From: Dehalococcoidales bacterium
GTDB taxonomy: Bacteria > Chloroflexota > Dehalococcoidia > Dehalococcoidales > UBA5760
Reading direction: 5' to 3'
Length of the DNA stretch: 22,517 nt
Assembly (NCBI GenBank): GCA_028717305.1
Contig: JAQUOC010000009.1
Span: forward strand, 1 to 22,517
Shown here: positions 13,252 to 21,506 of the stretch, one piece after another
Layout: each line of letters starts with the position of its first letter
Numbering within the stretch: position 1 is the stretch's first letter
The notes under the pieces: generated by a model
What the model was told of the DNA's origin: nothing
The model's database searches: none
Seen by the model: the letters and a program-made list of their open reading frames with translations, nothing else
Program-made: the position numbers and the translations under genes

Positions 13252-15723
13252 ATGGCCAACAGATTTGAAAAATTCTCAGAACGAGCCCGCAGAGTTCTTA
13301 CTCTAGCGCAAGAAGAAGCCCAGAGCCTTAACCACAGCTACATTGGGACTGAGCATATCCTGCTCGGTCTGGTGCGTGAGGAAGAAGGGGTAGCCGCTAA
13401 GGTCCTGATTAATCTGGGTGTAGGATTAAGTAAAGTACGTGCTTCGGTAGAGTTTGTTACCGGGCGTGGTGATAAGCCCGGTACTACGGAAACCGGCCTG
13501 ACGCCTAGAGCCAGACGGGTTATTGAGCTGGCCATCGACGAGGCACGCTACCTCGGCCATAATTACATCGGGACAGAACATCTTCTATTAGGTCTGTTAC
13601 GTGAAGGAGAAGGAATAGCCTCCGGCGTGTTGGACAGCCTGGGGATTACCATTGACCGGGCGCGTGCCGAGGTGGAGCGCATTCTCAGTCAGACCCCGCC
13701 TAAGTCCAAAACGACCCGCAGCGTCAGCCGGACTCCTGTCTTGGACCAGCTGGGTATCAACCTTACTGAGGCAGCCCGATCCGGTAAGCTCGACCCGGTT
13801 ATTGGCCGGGCTAAAGAAATTGAGCGGGTAATTCAAATCCTCAGCCGCCGTACCAAGAATAATCCGGCCTTGATTGGCGAACCCGGAGTCGGTAAGACAG
13901 CAATTGTCGAGGGGCTGGCCCACCGTATTGTTGCCGGGGATGTCCCGGAAACACTGGAAGATAAACGTCTGGTTACACTTGATATCGGAGCGGTAGTTGC
14001 CGGCACAAAATACCGTGGAGAGTTCGAGGAGCGCCTGAGGAAGGTTATTGACGAAATAAGGACCGACGGCAACTGCGTGCTATTCATCGATGAGTTCCAC
14101 ACTATGGTAGGTGCCGGGGCGGCCGAGGGGGCAGTAGATGCGGCCAACCTCCTCAAGCCGGCACTGGCCCGGGGTGAACTACAGTGCATCGGAGCGACCA
14201 CTCTTGATGACTATCGGAAGTATGTTGAACGCGATGCCGCTCTTGAACGCCGCTTCCAGCCGGTTTTGGTAGAAGAGCCCACTGTTGATGAAGCACTGGA
14301 GATTCTAAACGGCATCAAGGAGCGCTACGAAGAGCATCACCATCTGGCGATAAGTGACGAGGCATTGAATTCAGCCGTGACGTTAGCTTCTCGATATATA
14401 CCTGATCGTTTTCTGCCGGACAAGGCTATTGACCTTATCGATGAAGCAGCGTCAAGGGTCAGGATCAGACACAGGACTATTCCGATGACCATCAAGGATG
14501 CCCGCCGTCTTGAGGATAGCGTGCACCGTGACAAAGATGCCGCCCTGACTACTCAGCAATATGACTATGCTGCTGAACTGCGTCAGCGTGAACTTCAACT
14601 TGAGGAGAAAATAAAGAAGATGGAGGCGGAGTGGAAGGCTGAGCAGGAGCAGAACAAGCCGGTGGTGACCAAAGAGGACATCGCTGAGGTGGTGAGTATG
14701 TGGATGGGTATCCCGCTGGTACAACTGGCCGAAGACGAGACTGCACGCCTGCTCGATATGGAAGAAGTGCTGCATCAGCGTATCATTGGTCAAGATGAGG
14801 CAATTAGTACGGTGGCCAAGGCGGTAAGGCGAGCAAGGGCCGGGCTCAAGGATCCCATCCGGCCGATAGGTAATTTCATCTTCCTAGGGCCGACTGGCGT
14901 CGGCAAGACAGAACTGGTCAGGGCCCTGGCTGAGTTTATGTTTGGCAGCGAGGAGACTCTCATCAGACTTGATATGTCGGAGTTTATGGAAAAGTTTGCC
15001 GTATCACGCCTGGTCGGAGCGCCGCCGGGATATGTCGGCTATGAAGAAGGCGGTCAATTGACCGAGGCGGTCAGGCGCAAGTCATATTGCTGCATCCTGC
15101 TCGACGAGATTGAGAAGGCCCACCCTGACGTGTTTAATATCCTGCTCCAGATATTTGATGACGGTCACCTGACCGACGCCAAGGGGCGGCGTGTCGACTT
15201 TCGCAACAGCATTATTGTGATGACCAGCAACATCGGTGCCGAGCTTATCAGGAAAGGTTCTACCATCGGTTTTGCCGTCAGCAGTGACGAGGCAAAGAAC
15301 CGCCAGCAGGACTACGAGCGGATGAAAGACAAGTTACTCGGTGAACTGAAGAAGACCTTTCGTCCCGAGTTTCTCAACCGGATTGATGGGGTAATCGTAT
15401 TCCATCCCTTGAATAAAGAACACATTCGAAAGATAGTTGATTTAATGCTGGAGGTAATAACCGAACGACTGGCTGAAAAATCAATCAAGCTTGAGGTAAC
15501 TGACGCCGCCAAGGATTTCCTGGGTGAGAAGGGATACGACGAGGTTTTCGGAGCCCGGCCACTGCGACGGGTGATTCAGGATATGGTAGAGGACAAACTA
15601 TCGGAGGGCCTGCTGAGCGGCAAGTTCCAGGCCGGAGATACTGCTGTAGTCGACCTGGAAAACGGGAAAATCGTGGTGCATTCGGCAATCGTAGGTGCTA
15701 CACCCGGAGAAGGAAAAACTTGA
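13252..15723 (+). CDS. clpC: ATP-dependent Clp protease ATP-binding subunit ClpC
   Basis: An 823-residue Hsp100 unfoldase that feeds substrates to ClpP. Domains: two Clp-N repeats (about 1-70 and 80-147, each with IGTEHxLLGL), AAA-1 with Walker A GEPGVGKT (209-216) and Walker B FIDEFHT (278-284), a UVR/middle-domain segment around 428-465 (DYAAELRQRELQLEEKIKKME), AAA-2 with Walker A GPTGVGKT (546-553) and LLDEIEKAHPD, and a D2-small domain ending in GARPLRR. IGF at 672-674 is in the place of the LGF-type loop that docks onto ClpP. Full family length and intact. ATG 13252 follows GGGTAG at about 8 nt. It is not preceded by ctsR, mcsA or mcsB as in Bacillus. Confidence 0.97.
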   Translation: MANRFEKFSERARRVLTLAQEEAQSLNHSYIGTEHILLGLVREEEGVAAKVLINLGVGLSKVRASVEFVTGRGDKPGTTETGLTPRARRVIELAIDEARYLGHNYIGTEHLLLGLLREGEGIASGVLDSLGITIDRARAEVERILSQTPPKSKTTRSVSRTPVLDQLGINLTEAARSGKLDPVIGRAKEIERVIQILSRRTKNNPALIGEPGVGKTAIVEGLAHRIVAGDVPETLEDKRLVTLDIGAVVAGTKYRGEFEERLRKVIDEIRTDGNCVLFIDEFHTMVGAGAAEGAVDAANLLKPALARGELQCIGATTLDDYRKYVERDAALERRFQPVLVEEPTVDEALEILNGIKERYEEHHHLAISDEALNSAVTLASRYIPDRFLPDKAIDLIDEAASRVRIRHRTIPMTIKDARRLEDSVHRDKDAALTTQQYDYAAELRQRELQLEEKIKKMEAEWKAEQEQNKPVVTKEDIAEVVSMWMGIPLVQLAEDETARLLDMEEVLHQRIIGQDEAISTVAKAVRRARAGLKDPIRPIGNFIFLGPTGVGKTELVRALAEFMFGSEETLIRLDMSEFMEKFAVSRLVGAPPGYVGYEEGGQLTEAVRRKSYCCILLDEIEKAHPDVFNILLQIFDDGHLTDAKGRRVDFRNSIIVMTSNIGAELIRKGSTIGFAVSSDEAKNRQQDYERMKDKLLGELKKTFRPEFLNRIDGVIVFHPLNKEHIRKIVDLMLEVITERLAEKSIKLEVTDAAKDFLGEKGYDEVFGARPLRRVIQDMVEDKLSEGLLSGKFQAGDTAVVDLENGKIVVHSAIVGATPGEGKT

Positions 15724-15914
15724 CTCGTTGGGCCCGGCTAGTTTAACGAGTTATAAAAGGGGCGGGGAATTAGATAAGCAAGGCAGTTAAGGTTTAGCCC
15801 ACCGGATAGCGCAAACCTGGCCTCGCTGGTATAAAGGGTGGAGCCTTGTTATGGAGAAAAAGTCCACCCTTTCGTTTTACCCAAATTCAGAACAATCAGG
15901 ATGGACGGTAAGAT
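15724..15914 (+). ncRNA. Candidate structured leader RNA / attenuator before the decarboxylase genes
   Basis: This 191-bp gap has layered pairing. The outer stem is AGCAAGGC (15777-15784) with GCCTTGTT (15843-15850), 8 pairs with one G-U. An inner stem AGGTTT (15790-15795) pairs with AAACCT (15813-15818). CCACC (15799-15803) can pair with GGTGG (15837-15841). The last two partners overlap or enclose the left arm of the terminator-like hairpin at 15833-15872, so the two folds exclude each other. A weak promoter, TTGGGC-N18-TATAAA (15728-15757), could start the RNA near 15763. I do not recognise a known riboswitch class. It could instead be simple clpC 3'-end structure. Confidence 0.4.
15833..15878 (+). 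terminator. Terminator-like hairpin between clpC and the decarboxylase genes
   Basis: A perfect 10-bp stem, AAAGGGTGGA (15833-15842) with TCCACCCTTT (15863-15872), encloses a 20-nt loop and is followed by CGTTTT. It lies 110 bp after the clpC stop and 37 bp before the next start. It may end clpC transcripts or act as an attenuator for the following operon. The T-run is short. Confidence 0.6.
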
Positions 15915-16076
15915 ATGGCAGTAGACTGGGGGCAGGCTTTTCAGATTGGCGGCATTGGTTTCGGTACCGTGTTCCTGGTACTTGGTATTCTTGCCGCGGC
16001 GATAGCACTGATAGCAATCGCAGTGCGAAGAATCGGCCGCGGCAAGAGGGAAGATAGCGTTAAGGAAGGTGGCTAG
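15915..16076 (+). CDS. mmdD: Sodium-pumping decarboxylase small membrane subunit (OadG / MmdD-like)
   Basis: A 53-residue protein with one transmembrane helix (about 12-36: GGIGFGTVFLVLGILAAAIA and on) and a basic, charged tail (RRIGRGKREDSVKEGG). This is the shape of the OadG/MmdD subunit, which anchors and assembles Na+-pump decarboxylases. An in-frame TAA lies 6 bp upstream, so ATG 15915 is the first possible start; the Shine-Dalgarno is weak. The biotin carrier gene begins 3 bp after its stop. It is well under family length (usually about 80-110 residues). The call rests on context plus topology, because such small subunits share little sequence. Confidence 0.8.
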   Translation: MAVDWGQAFQIGGIGFGTVFLVLGILAAAIALIAIAVRRIGRGKREDSVKEGG

Positions 16077-16079
16077 AAG

Positions 16080-16301
16080 ATGGCGCAAGAAACCGTCGAG
16101 GTTCCAATAACCGGTAAGATTACTTGTGTCAATGTCAAACCGGGGGATCAGGTACAAGAAGGCGATGTAATCTGCATCCTGGAATCAATGAAGATGGAGA
16201 ACCCGATATTGGCTCCGGTGAATGGCACTATCAACAACGTAGCAGTTAATGCCGACCAGGTAGTCAAGCCCGGTGATACCATCACCGTTATCGAGTTCTA
16301 G
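16080..16301 (+). CDS. mmdC: Biotin carboxyl carrier protein of a sodium-pumping decarboxylase
   Basis: A 73-residue free-standing biotinyl domain. The biotinylation motif ESMKMEN places the acceptor at K38. Flanking PxxGKI and VKPGDQVQEGDVI before it and PVNGTINNVAVNADQVVKPGDTI after it complete the barrel-sandwich fold. It shuttles carboxybiotin from a carboxyltransferase subunit to the beta subunit. There is no N-terminal Pro/Ala linker. ATG 16080 uses the AAGGAAGG at the end of the preceding gene as ribosome binding site. The order small subunit, carrier, beta matches mmdD-mmdC-mmdB of Veillonella/Propionigenium-type methylmalonyl-CoA decarboxylase. Confidence 0.92.
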   Translation: MAQETVEVPITGKITCVNVKPGDQVQEGDVICILESMKMENPILAPVNGTINNVAVNADQVVKPGDTITVIEF

Positions 16302-16326
16302 TCTACCAAGAATGAACTGAGGAATT

Positions 16327-17499
16327 ATGTTCGGCCTTTTTGAAACCGGCTTTGCCAGCTTTTACTGGGGTAACGGGGTAATGCTGGCTGTGGGTGCCGT
16401 CTTTTTGTATCTTGGCATCGCCAAGAAGATGGAGCCGCTGCTACTGGTTCCTATCGGCTTCGGAGTGATCCTGGTGAACCTGCCTATCGGCGGCTTGATG
16501 GAATGTATCGTTCAGGGCAAAGTCGTCGAGGCGTATACTATCGGCGGTGAGCCGGCCGGCCTGATTTCCCGTATATTCCACTACGGTCTGGTCTGGGAAT
16601 TGATACCGTGCCTGATTTTCCTCGGACTGGGGGCGATGACCGACTTCAGTCCGGTAATTGCCAATCCCAAGACCTTAATCCTTGGTGCCGGGGCACAGTT
16701 CGGCGTCTACTTCGCCTTTTTTATGGCTCTACTGCTGGGTTCCGCCTTCCCCAACATTGGTATCGGCTTTGGTGAAGCCGCCTCTATCGGCATCATCGGC
16801 GGAGCTGACGGACCAACCACTATCTATCTCACCAACCGACTCGCCCCTCACTTCATCGGGGCTACCGCAGTAGCCGCCTATACCTACATGGCAATGGTAC
16901 CCATTATCCAGCCGCCGATAATAAAAGCGCTCACCACCAAGGCAGAGCGTGCGATATACATGAAACCGCAATTACGCCCGGTTTCCCGGCTGGAAAAAAT
17001 CCTCTTCCCGGTCACCGGCGCTATCATTATTATTCTCCTTGTCCCCAAATCAGCCCCTATGATCGGTATGTTTATGATGGGCAATCTGCTCAAGGAGTCC
17101 GGGGTTACCGACCGGCTGGCAGACACGGCGGCCAACGCCTTTATCAACATCCTCACCATCCTGCTGGGGGTTTCGGTCGGCGCCTTTATGAGCGCCGGGG
17201 CATTCCTCAAGCCGGAGAGCCTGCTGGTATTCGGACTGGGAATTACCGCCTTCGCCGTTTCCACCTTCTTCGGTGTAATACTGGCCAAGTTCATGAACCT
17301 CTTCCTAAAGGAGAAGATTAACCCGATGATAGGTGCGGCCGGGGTCTCCGCGGTACCCATGTCATCCCGGGTAGTGCAGAAGATGGGACAGCAGGCTAAC
17401 CCGCGTAACTTCCTCCTGATGCATGCCATGGGTCCTAACGTGGCCGGGGTCATCGGCACCGCTACCGCCGCCGGCATCTTCCTGGGCATACTGGGCTAG
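16327..17499 (+). CDS. mmdB: Sodium ion-translocating decarboxylase beta subunit (OadB / MmdB)
   Basis: A 390-residue, highly hydrophobic multi-pass membrane protein that decarboxylates carboxybiotin and exports Na+. The hallmark SIGIIGGADGPTTIYLT holds the essential Asp (D161 here). The C-terminal HAMGPNVAGVIGTA places the conserved Asn at about 371. Further family blocks are GMFMMGNLLKESGV and SAVPMSSRVVQKMGQQANP. ATG 16327 has TGAGGAA upstream. Substrate (methylmalonyl-CoA, oxaloacetate, malonyl or glutaconyl-CoA) is set by the alpha carboxyltransferase, which is not in this window. The mutase at the left end and the gene order favour methylmalonyl-CoA; this is inference. Confidence 0.95.
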   Translation: MFGLFETGFASFYWGNGVMLAVGAVFLYLGIAKKMEPLLLVPIGFGVILVNLPIGGLMECIVQGKVVEAYTIGGEPAGLISRIFHYGLVWELIPCLIFLGLGAMTDFSPVIANPKTLILGAGAQFGVYFAFFMALLLGSAFPNIGIGFGEAASIGIIGGADGPTTIYLTNRLAPHFIGATAVAAYTYMAMVPIIQPPIIKALTTKAERAIYMKPQLRPVSRLEKILFPVTGAIIIILLVPKSAPMIGMFMMGNLLKESGVTDRLADTAANAFINILTILLGVSVGAFMSAGAFLKPESLLVFGLGITAFAVSTFFGVILAKFMNLFLKEKINPMIGAAGVSAVPMSSRVVQKMGQQANPRNFLLMHAMGPNVAGVIGTATAAGIFLGILG

Positions 17500-17560
17500 A
17501 TAACAATCCATCAGGGTAAACTGGAATCCCGGAAAATTTTCTGCTAGAATAGTAAAGCTG

Positions 17561-17576
17561 CACTTTAGCAAAAGTG
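17561..17576. repeat. Small inverted repeat between the decarboxylase beta gene and apbE
   Basis: CACTTT-AGCA-AAAGTG is a perfect 6-bp dyad in the 153-bp gap 17500-17652. No T-run follows, so it is not a typical terminator. A weak -10 (TAGAAT near 17544) lies just before it. Nothing else in this gap can be supported. Confidence 0.3.
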
Positions 17577-17652
17577 GCCTTCACTTAATACATCTATAGG
17601 CGCTTCATTCCTAGTGATTGGGTAGTACCAAAAATATTAAGCGTAATAACTT

Positions 17653-18678
17653 ATGAAGAAAGCTGGCTGGCTTGTAGCTGTTATCATAGTATTTTCTACC
17701 ACTATATTGGGAGCTACCGGTTGTACCAGCAGCACACCTGTTGAAACGGAGGAACTAACCAGATTCGAAGAGACCCGCACTCTTATGGACACCTTCTTTA
17801 CCATTACCGTCTATACCTCAGATGAAGAAAACGCCCAAGCAGTAATAAACGATGCCTTTAACAGAATGGAGGAGATAGAAAGGGAAGCCTCAATATTTGA
17901 TGAACAAACTGAGGCATTCAAGCTCAATCAGGATGGCTATCTGGAAACACCCTCCGCGGATTTTCGGCAGATGATAAACATGTCCTTGGACTACAGTCAG
18001 ATTACGGATGGCTATTTTGACATCACCGTTCAGCCGCTGCTGAACTTGTGGCAGGCAGGCCTTTGGCAGGAGAGTGAGTCCGTCCAGCAGAGCAGAATAG
18101 ACGAGACGCTGGCACTGGTCGGGTGGTATAAGATAGGCATCGAAGATGCGAGGATATTCTTCACGGTGGACGGGATGGAGATCACCCTTGGTGGTATCGC
18201 TAAGGGCTACGCTGTAGATGAAGCTTTAGACGTCTTTAATAATGCAGGCGTTGAACATGCTCTGATAAATGCTGGCGGTGATATGAGAATGCTGGGGACA
18301 AAGCCTCAAGGGGAACCGTGGCTGGTTGCTCTGGTCAATCCCGATGATACCAGCCAGAGCCTGGCCGAATTCAGCCTTTCTGATAAAGCGATAGCTACCT
18401 CAGGCAATTACGAGCGATATTTCAACCCGGAGAAAACGGCACACCATATCATCAACCCCAAGACGGGGTACTCAGCAGCGGAATGCATCAGCACTACCGT
18501 AATAGCACCGAGCGCGACTATGGCGGACGCCCTGGCCACCAGCATCTATGTCATGGGTCCTGAAGCCGGTATTACTCTGATCGAATCGCTGGACGATGCC
18601 GAGTGTCTTATCGTTGATGCCAACCGGGCGATACACCTTTCTTCGGGGCTGTCCCAATACCTGGTGAGTGCTAGTTGA
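17653..18678 (+). CDS. apbE: FAD:protein FMN transferase ApbE, lipoprotein
   Basis: A 341-residue flavin transferase that attaches FMN covalently to a Thr/Ser of Rnf/Nqr subunits on the outer face of the membrane. The N-terminus is a lipoprotein signal: MKK, a hydrophobic stretch and a lipobox-like ATGC with C24 as lipidation site. Catalytic-domain motifs: MDTFFTITVY (45-54), QITDGYFDITVQPLLNLW, GGIAKGYAVDEA (180-191), NAGGDMR (206-212), HHIINPKTGYSA (264-275) and the Mg-binding TMADALATS (D292, T296). There is no clear Shine-Dalgarno before ATG 17653. The stop lies 9 bp before rnfC, so it is the first gene of the rnf operon and its targets RnfD and RnfG are encoded just downstream. Confidence 0.95.
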   Translation: MKKAGWLVAVIIVFSTTILGATGCTSSTPVETEELTRFEETRTLMDTFFTITVYTSDEENAQAVINDAFNRMEEIEREASIFDEQTEAFKLNQDGYLETPSADFRQMINMSLDYSQITDGYFDITVQPLLNLWQAGLWQESESVQQSRIDETLALVGWYKIGIEDARIFFTVDGMEITLGGIAKGYAVDEALDVFNNAGVEHALINAGGDMRMLGTKPQGEPWLVALVNPDDTSQSLAEFSLSDKAIATSGNYERYFNPEKTAHHIINPKTGYSAAECISTTVIAPSATMADALATSIYVMGPEAGITLIESLDDAECLIVDANRAIHLSSGLSQYLVSAS

Positions 18679-18687
18679 GGTGAAACA

Positions 18688-20016
18688 TTGGCGATCAGGT
18701 TAAACAAGAAGAGCTCTCCCTACGGGGTAAAGGTTCCTGAACGCAAGTTCAGTGAGAAAAGCCCGATTGAGCCGGCGCCACTTCCGGAAAAGGTGGTTAT
18801 CCCCCTGCAGCAGAATATCGGAGCCCCCGCTCAGGCACTGGTCAAGAAGGGAGAAAAGGTCTTAACCGGTCAGAAGATAGCCGATTCGGACAAGTTTGTC
18901 AGTGCGCCGATTCATGCCACCGTGTCCGGTGAGGTATCCGGTACCACCATGTTGGTCAATCCCCCCACCGGCCAGCTTATCGAGGCGCTGGTGATAACCT
19001 CCGACGGTGAAGACCGCTGGGTCGAACTGAATATTCCACAAAATCCCGATTCCCTCTCCGTAAAGGAGATATTAGAGAAGGTAAGAGAGGCTGGTATTGT
19101 GGGGTTGGGAGGGGCTGCCTTCCCTACCCAGGTCAAGCTTTCACCGCCCAAAGATAAAAAAATAGATACCGTCATCCTCAATGGCTGTGAGTGTGAACCA
19201 TACGTTACCTCAGACCACAGGGTAATGCTGGAATTCGGTGAGAAGGTAATATCCGGATTGAATATTATCAGAAAGGTGCTTTCTCCTCAGATTACCTACA
19301 TTGCTATTGAGGATAACAAGGAAGATGCCATCAAGCATATGGAAGATCTGATAGCCAGTCTGGGCATGGAGGACTTAAAAATAGTCCCTTTGAAATCGAA
19401 ATACCCGATGGGAGCTGAGAAGACACTAATAAATATGGTACTTGGTAGAGAGGTGCCGATTGGCGGGCTACCTCTGGATGTCGGGGTAGTTGTCCACAAT
19501 GTAAGCACCGCCAAGGCAATTCATGACGCTGTCTTTGAGGGCAGACCGCTCATTGAGAGGGTAGTAACCGTCTCCGGTGCGGTAAAAAGCCCTAAAAACC
19601 TGCTGACCCGGTTCGGTACCCCCATCAGGACTCTTATTGAGCACTGCGGGGGAATGGTAGGCAATGCCAATAAGGTTATCCTCGGCGGGCCGATGATGGG
19701 TATTGCCCAGTTCGACCTTGATTTCCCGGTCGTCAAGGGAACAAACAGTATACTGGTCAAGGAAGACGAGCCGATCAGGGAGCGTGATTGTATCAGCTGT
19801 GGCATGTGTATTGAGGCCTGTCCTATGCGTCTGATGCCGACCATGCTGGCGAGATGCGCCAAGGATGGTAGATACGATGAATGTAAAGAGAAATACTACA
19901 TTGATGACTGTTTTGAGTGTGGCTCCTGTACCTACACCTGTCCGGCAAACATACCGATAGTACAGTACATCAAGGTAGCCAAGAAAGAACTTGCGAAGAG
20001 GGTACCCAGTAAATGA
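18688..20016 (+). CDS. rnfC: Rnf electron transport complex subunit C
   Basis: A 442-residue cytoplasmic subunit that exchanges electrons with NAD(H). It has the N-terminal barrel region, GLGGAAFPTQVK (139-150; NAD/FMN-binding signature), NGCECEPY (165-172) and GAEKTLI, then two 4Fe-4S motifs: C368, C371, C374, C378 and C408, C411, C414, C418. The TTG start at 18688 is supported by GAGGTGA 5 nt upstream, which itself spans the apbE stop. The stop overlaps rnfD (ATGA at 20013). The order C-D-G-E-A agrees with rnf operons of clostridia and methanogenic archaea. The protein is shorter than the proteobacterial form, which carries a long repeat tail. Confidence 0.96.
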   Translation: MAIRLNKKSSPYGVKVPERKFSEKSPIEPAPLPEKVVIPLQQNIGAPAQALVKKGEKVLTGQKIADSDKFVSAPIHATVSGEVSGTTMLVNPPTGQLIEALVITSDGEDRWVELNIPQNPDSLSVKEILEKVREAGIVGLGGAAFPTQVKLSPPKDKKIDTVILNGCECEPYVTSDHRVMLEFGEKVISGLNIIRKVLSPQITYIAIEDNKEDAIKHMEDLIASLGMEDLKIVPLKSKYPMGAEKTLINMVLGREVPIGGLPLDVGVVVHNVSTAKAIHDAVFEGRPLIERVVTVSGAVKSPKNLLTRFGTPIRTLIEHCGGMVGNANKVILGGPMMGIAQFDLDFPVVKGTNSILVKEDEPIRERDCISCGMCIEACPMRLMPTMLARCAKDGRYDECKEKYYIDDCFECGSCTYTCPANIPIVQYIKVAKKELAKRVPSK

Positions 20017-20966
20017 GTGAAGTAAGTCAGCTCCTGGTCTCGCCGGGACCCCACCTGTGGAAGAAGCTCTCGGTGAGCAAGATAATGTACCTTGTGGTGA
20101 TCGCTCTCCTCTTTCCCACCGGTGCGGCAATACACTTCTTTGGCTATCATGCCCTGTCGGTAATTGGCGTCAGCGTGGGTGTGGCCGTGATTACCGAGTA
20201 TCTTTGCAAGAAGCTGAAGGGTCAGGTCTTCGTAATGGACGGCAGTGCCGTAGTTACCGGCCTTCTCCTTGCCCTGATCCTGCCGCCGCTGATACCACTA
20301 TGGATGGTAGCACTGGGCGCTGTCTTTTCTATCGCCATTGCCAAGGAAGCCTTCGGCGGCCTGGGACATAATATATTTAATCCCGCCCTGGCGGGAAGAG
20401 CTTTCATGTCGATGAGCTTCACTCTGGAGATGACAAGCTGGGTGGCGCCGACCGGCTTCACCGCCGATGCCGTAACCACGGCCACCCCGCTGGGCGAGAG
20501 CTTCGTCTGGACGGCAGACAGGCTCTCTCTATATCAGGCAATGTTTCTGGGCAATACCGCCGGTTCGTTGGGGGAAACCTCGGCTCTCTTCATACTGATT
20601 GGAGGACTCTTCCTGGTCGGATTAAGGCTGATAAACTGGCGGATTCCCGCAGTATATATCGGAATGGTCGCACTACTCTCCTTTGCCATGGGCCAGGACC
20701 CCCTGTTCCACATTCTGGCCGGAGGACTGATGATTGGCGCCTTCTTTATGGCTACCGATTATGTCACCTCTCCGCTGACTAACCGGGGCAAGATAGTCTT
20801 CGCTCTTGCTCTCGGGGTATTAACCATACTGATAAGGCGATTCGGCGGAATGCCGGAGGGAGTCTGCTATTCAATCCTGTTTATGAATGCAATAACACCC
20901 CTCATTGACCGCTATATTAAGATAAGGCCATATGGTCTGATACAGAAGGTAGAAAGTGCCGGCTAA
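20013..20966 (+). CDS. rnfD: Rnf electron transport complex subunit D (covalent FMN membrane subunit)
   Basis: A 317-residue integral membrane subunit related to NqrB, with about nine hydrophobic helices. Conserved parts are FNPALAGRAFM, FMATDYVTSPLT near the C-terminus and the FMN-attachment site DAVTTATPL (152-160), where T158 would carry the flavin. The usual core is S/T-G-A-T; here it reads TTAT. The start is fixed by the ATGA overlap with rnfC. The stop lies inside rnfG, an 11-bp overlap. Confidence 0.95.
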   Translation: MSEVSQLLVSPGPHLWKKLSVSKIMYLVVIALLFPTGAAIHFFGYHALSVIGVSVGVAVITEYLCKKLKGQVFVMDGSAVVTGLLLALILPPLIPLWMVALGAVFSIAIAKEAFGGLGHNIFNPALAGRAFMSMSFTLEMTSWVAPTGFTADAVTTATPLGESFVWTADRLSLYQAMFLGNTAGSLGETSALFILIGGLFLVGLRLINWRIPAVYIGMVALLSFAMGQDPLFHILAGGLMIGAFFMATDYVTSPLTNRGKIVFALALGVLTILIRRFGGMPEGVCYSILFMNAITPLIDRYIKIRPYGLIQKVESAG

Positions 20967-21504
20967 GGATTTTCTAAAAAAGGCTTTCCCCGTAATTATT
21001 CTAACTGCAGTAGTGGCCATCTCGGTGACCGCGCTTACCTATACCGACCGCATGACCCGGGGTGAAATTGAAGCCCAGAAGGAAGCCCAGACGGAGAGCA
21101 TGCTTTCTGAAATGTTCCCCGAGATGGGCCGATATGAGCTTAGCGACGATATCTACACCATCTACCAGGATGAGGATGAGATCGGCTATGCCTTTATTGC
21201 CATCGGGAAGGGGTATGGGGGCAATATTGATATTCTGGTCGGACTTGAGAATGACACGACCCTGAAGGGCATTACCATCATTTCGCATAATGAAACCCCC
21301 GGCCTGGGCACCAGAATAACCGAGCCTTCTTTTACCAACATGTTTGCCGGCCTGAATATTAACGATGTGGCCTTAAGGAAAGACGGGGGGCAAATAGACG
21401 CCATAACCAGTTCCACGATAAGTTCCGTGGCCGTCATTGATGCCGTCAGGGCTACCGCTGTTGAGAAGGTCAAGTTAATCAAAGCCAGTGAGGAAGGGGG
21501 ATAA
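20956..21504 (+). CDS. rnfG: Rnf electron transport complex subunit G (covalent FMN subunit)
   Basis: A 182-residue protein with one N-terminal transmembrane helix (about 9-29) and an exported FMN-binding domain. The family motif HNETPGLGTRI is at 111-121. The flavinylation site reads DAITSSTISS (148-157) with T154 as expected acceptor; TSST replaces the canonical S/T-G-A-T. GTG 20956 has AAGG 8 nt upstream and overlaps the end of rnfD by 11 bp. RnfE follows 2 bp after the stop. The gene is intact and near usual length. Confidence 0.93.
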   Translation: MPAKDFLKKAFPVIILTAVVAISVTALTYTDRMTRGEIEAQKEAQTESMLSEMFPEMGRYELSDDIYTIYQDEDEIGYAFIAIGKGYGGNIDILVGLENDTTLKGITIISHNETPGLGTRITEPSFTNMFAGLNINDVALRKDGGQIDAITSSTISSVAVIDAVRATAVEKVKLIKASEEGG

Positions 21505-21506
21505 AG

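Noticed and set aside
15851..16057. 68-codon plus frame starting in the leader hairpin
   Set aside because: It overlaps the 53-residue OadG/MmdD-like gene in another frame, has no ribosome site and no membrane character.
16884..17489. 201-codon minus-strand frame
   Set aside because: Shadow of the decarboxylase beta gene, whose GGADGPT and C-terminal motifs are unmistakable.
19468..20130. 220-codon minus-strand frame
   Set aside because: Shadow of rnfC and the start of rnfD; it would run through the rnfC ferredoxin motifs.
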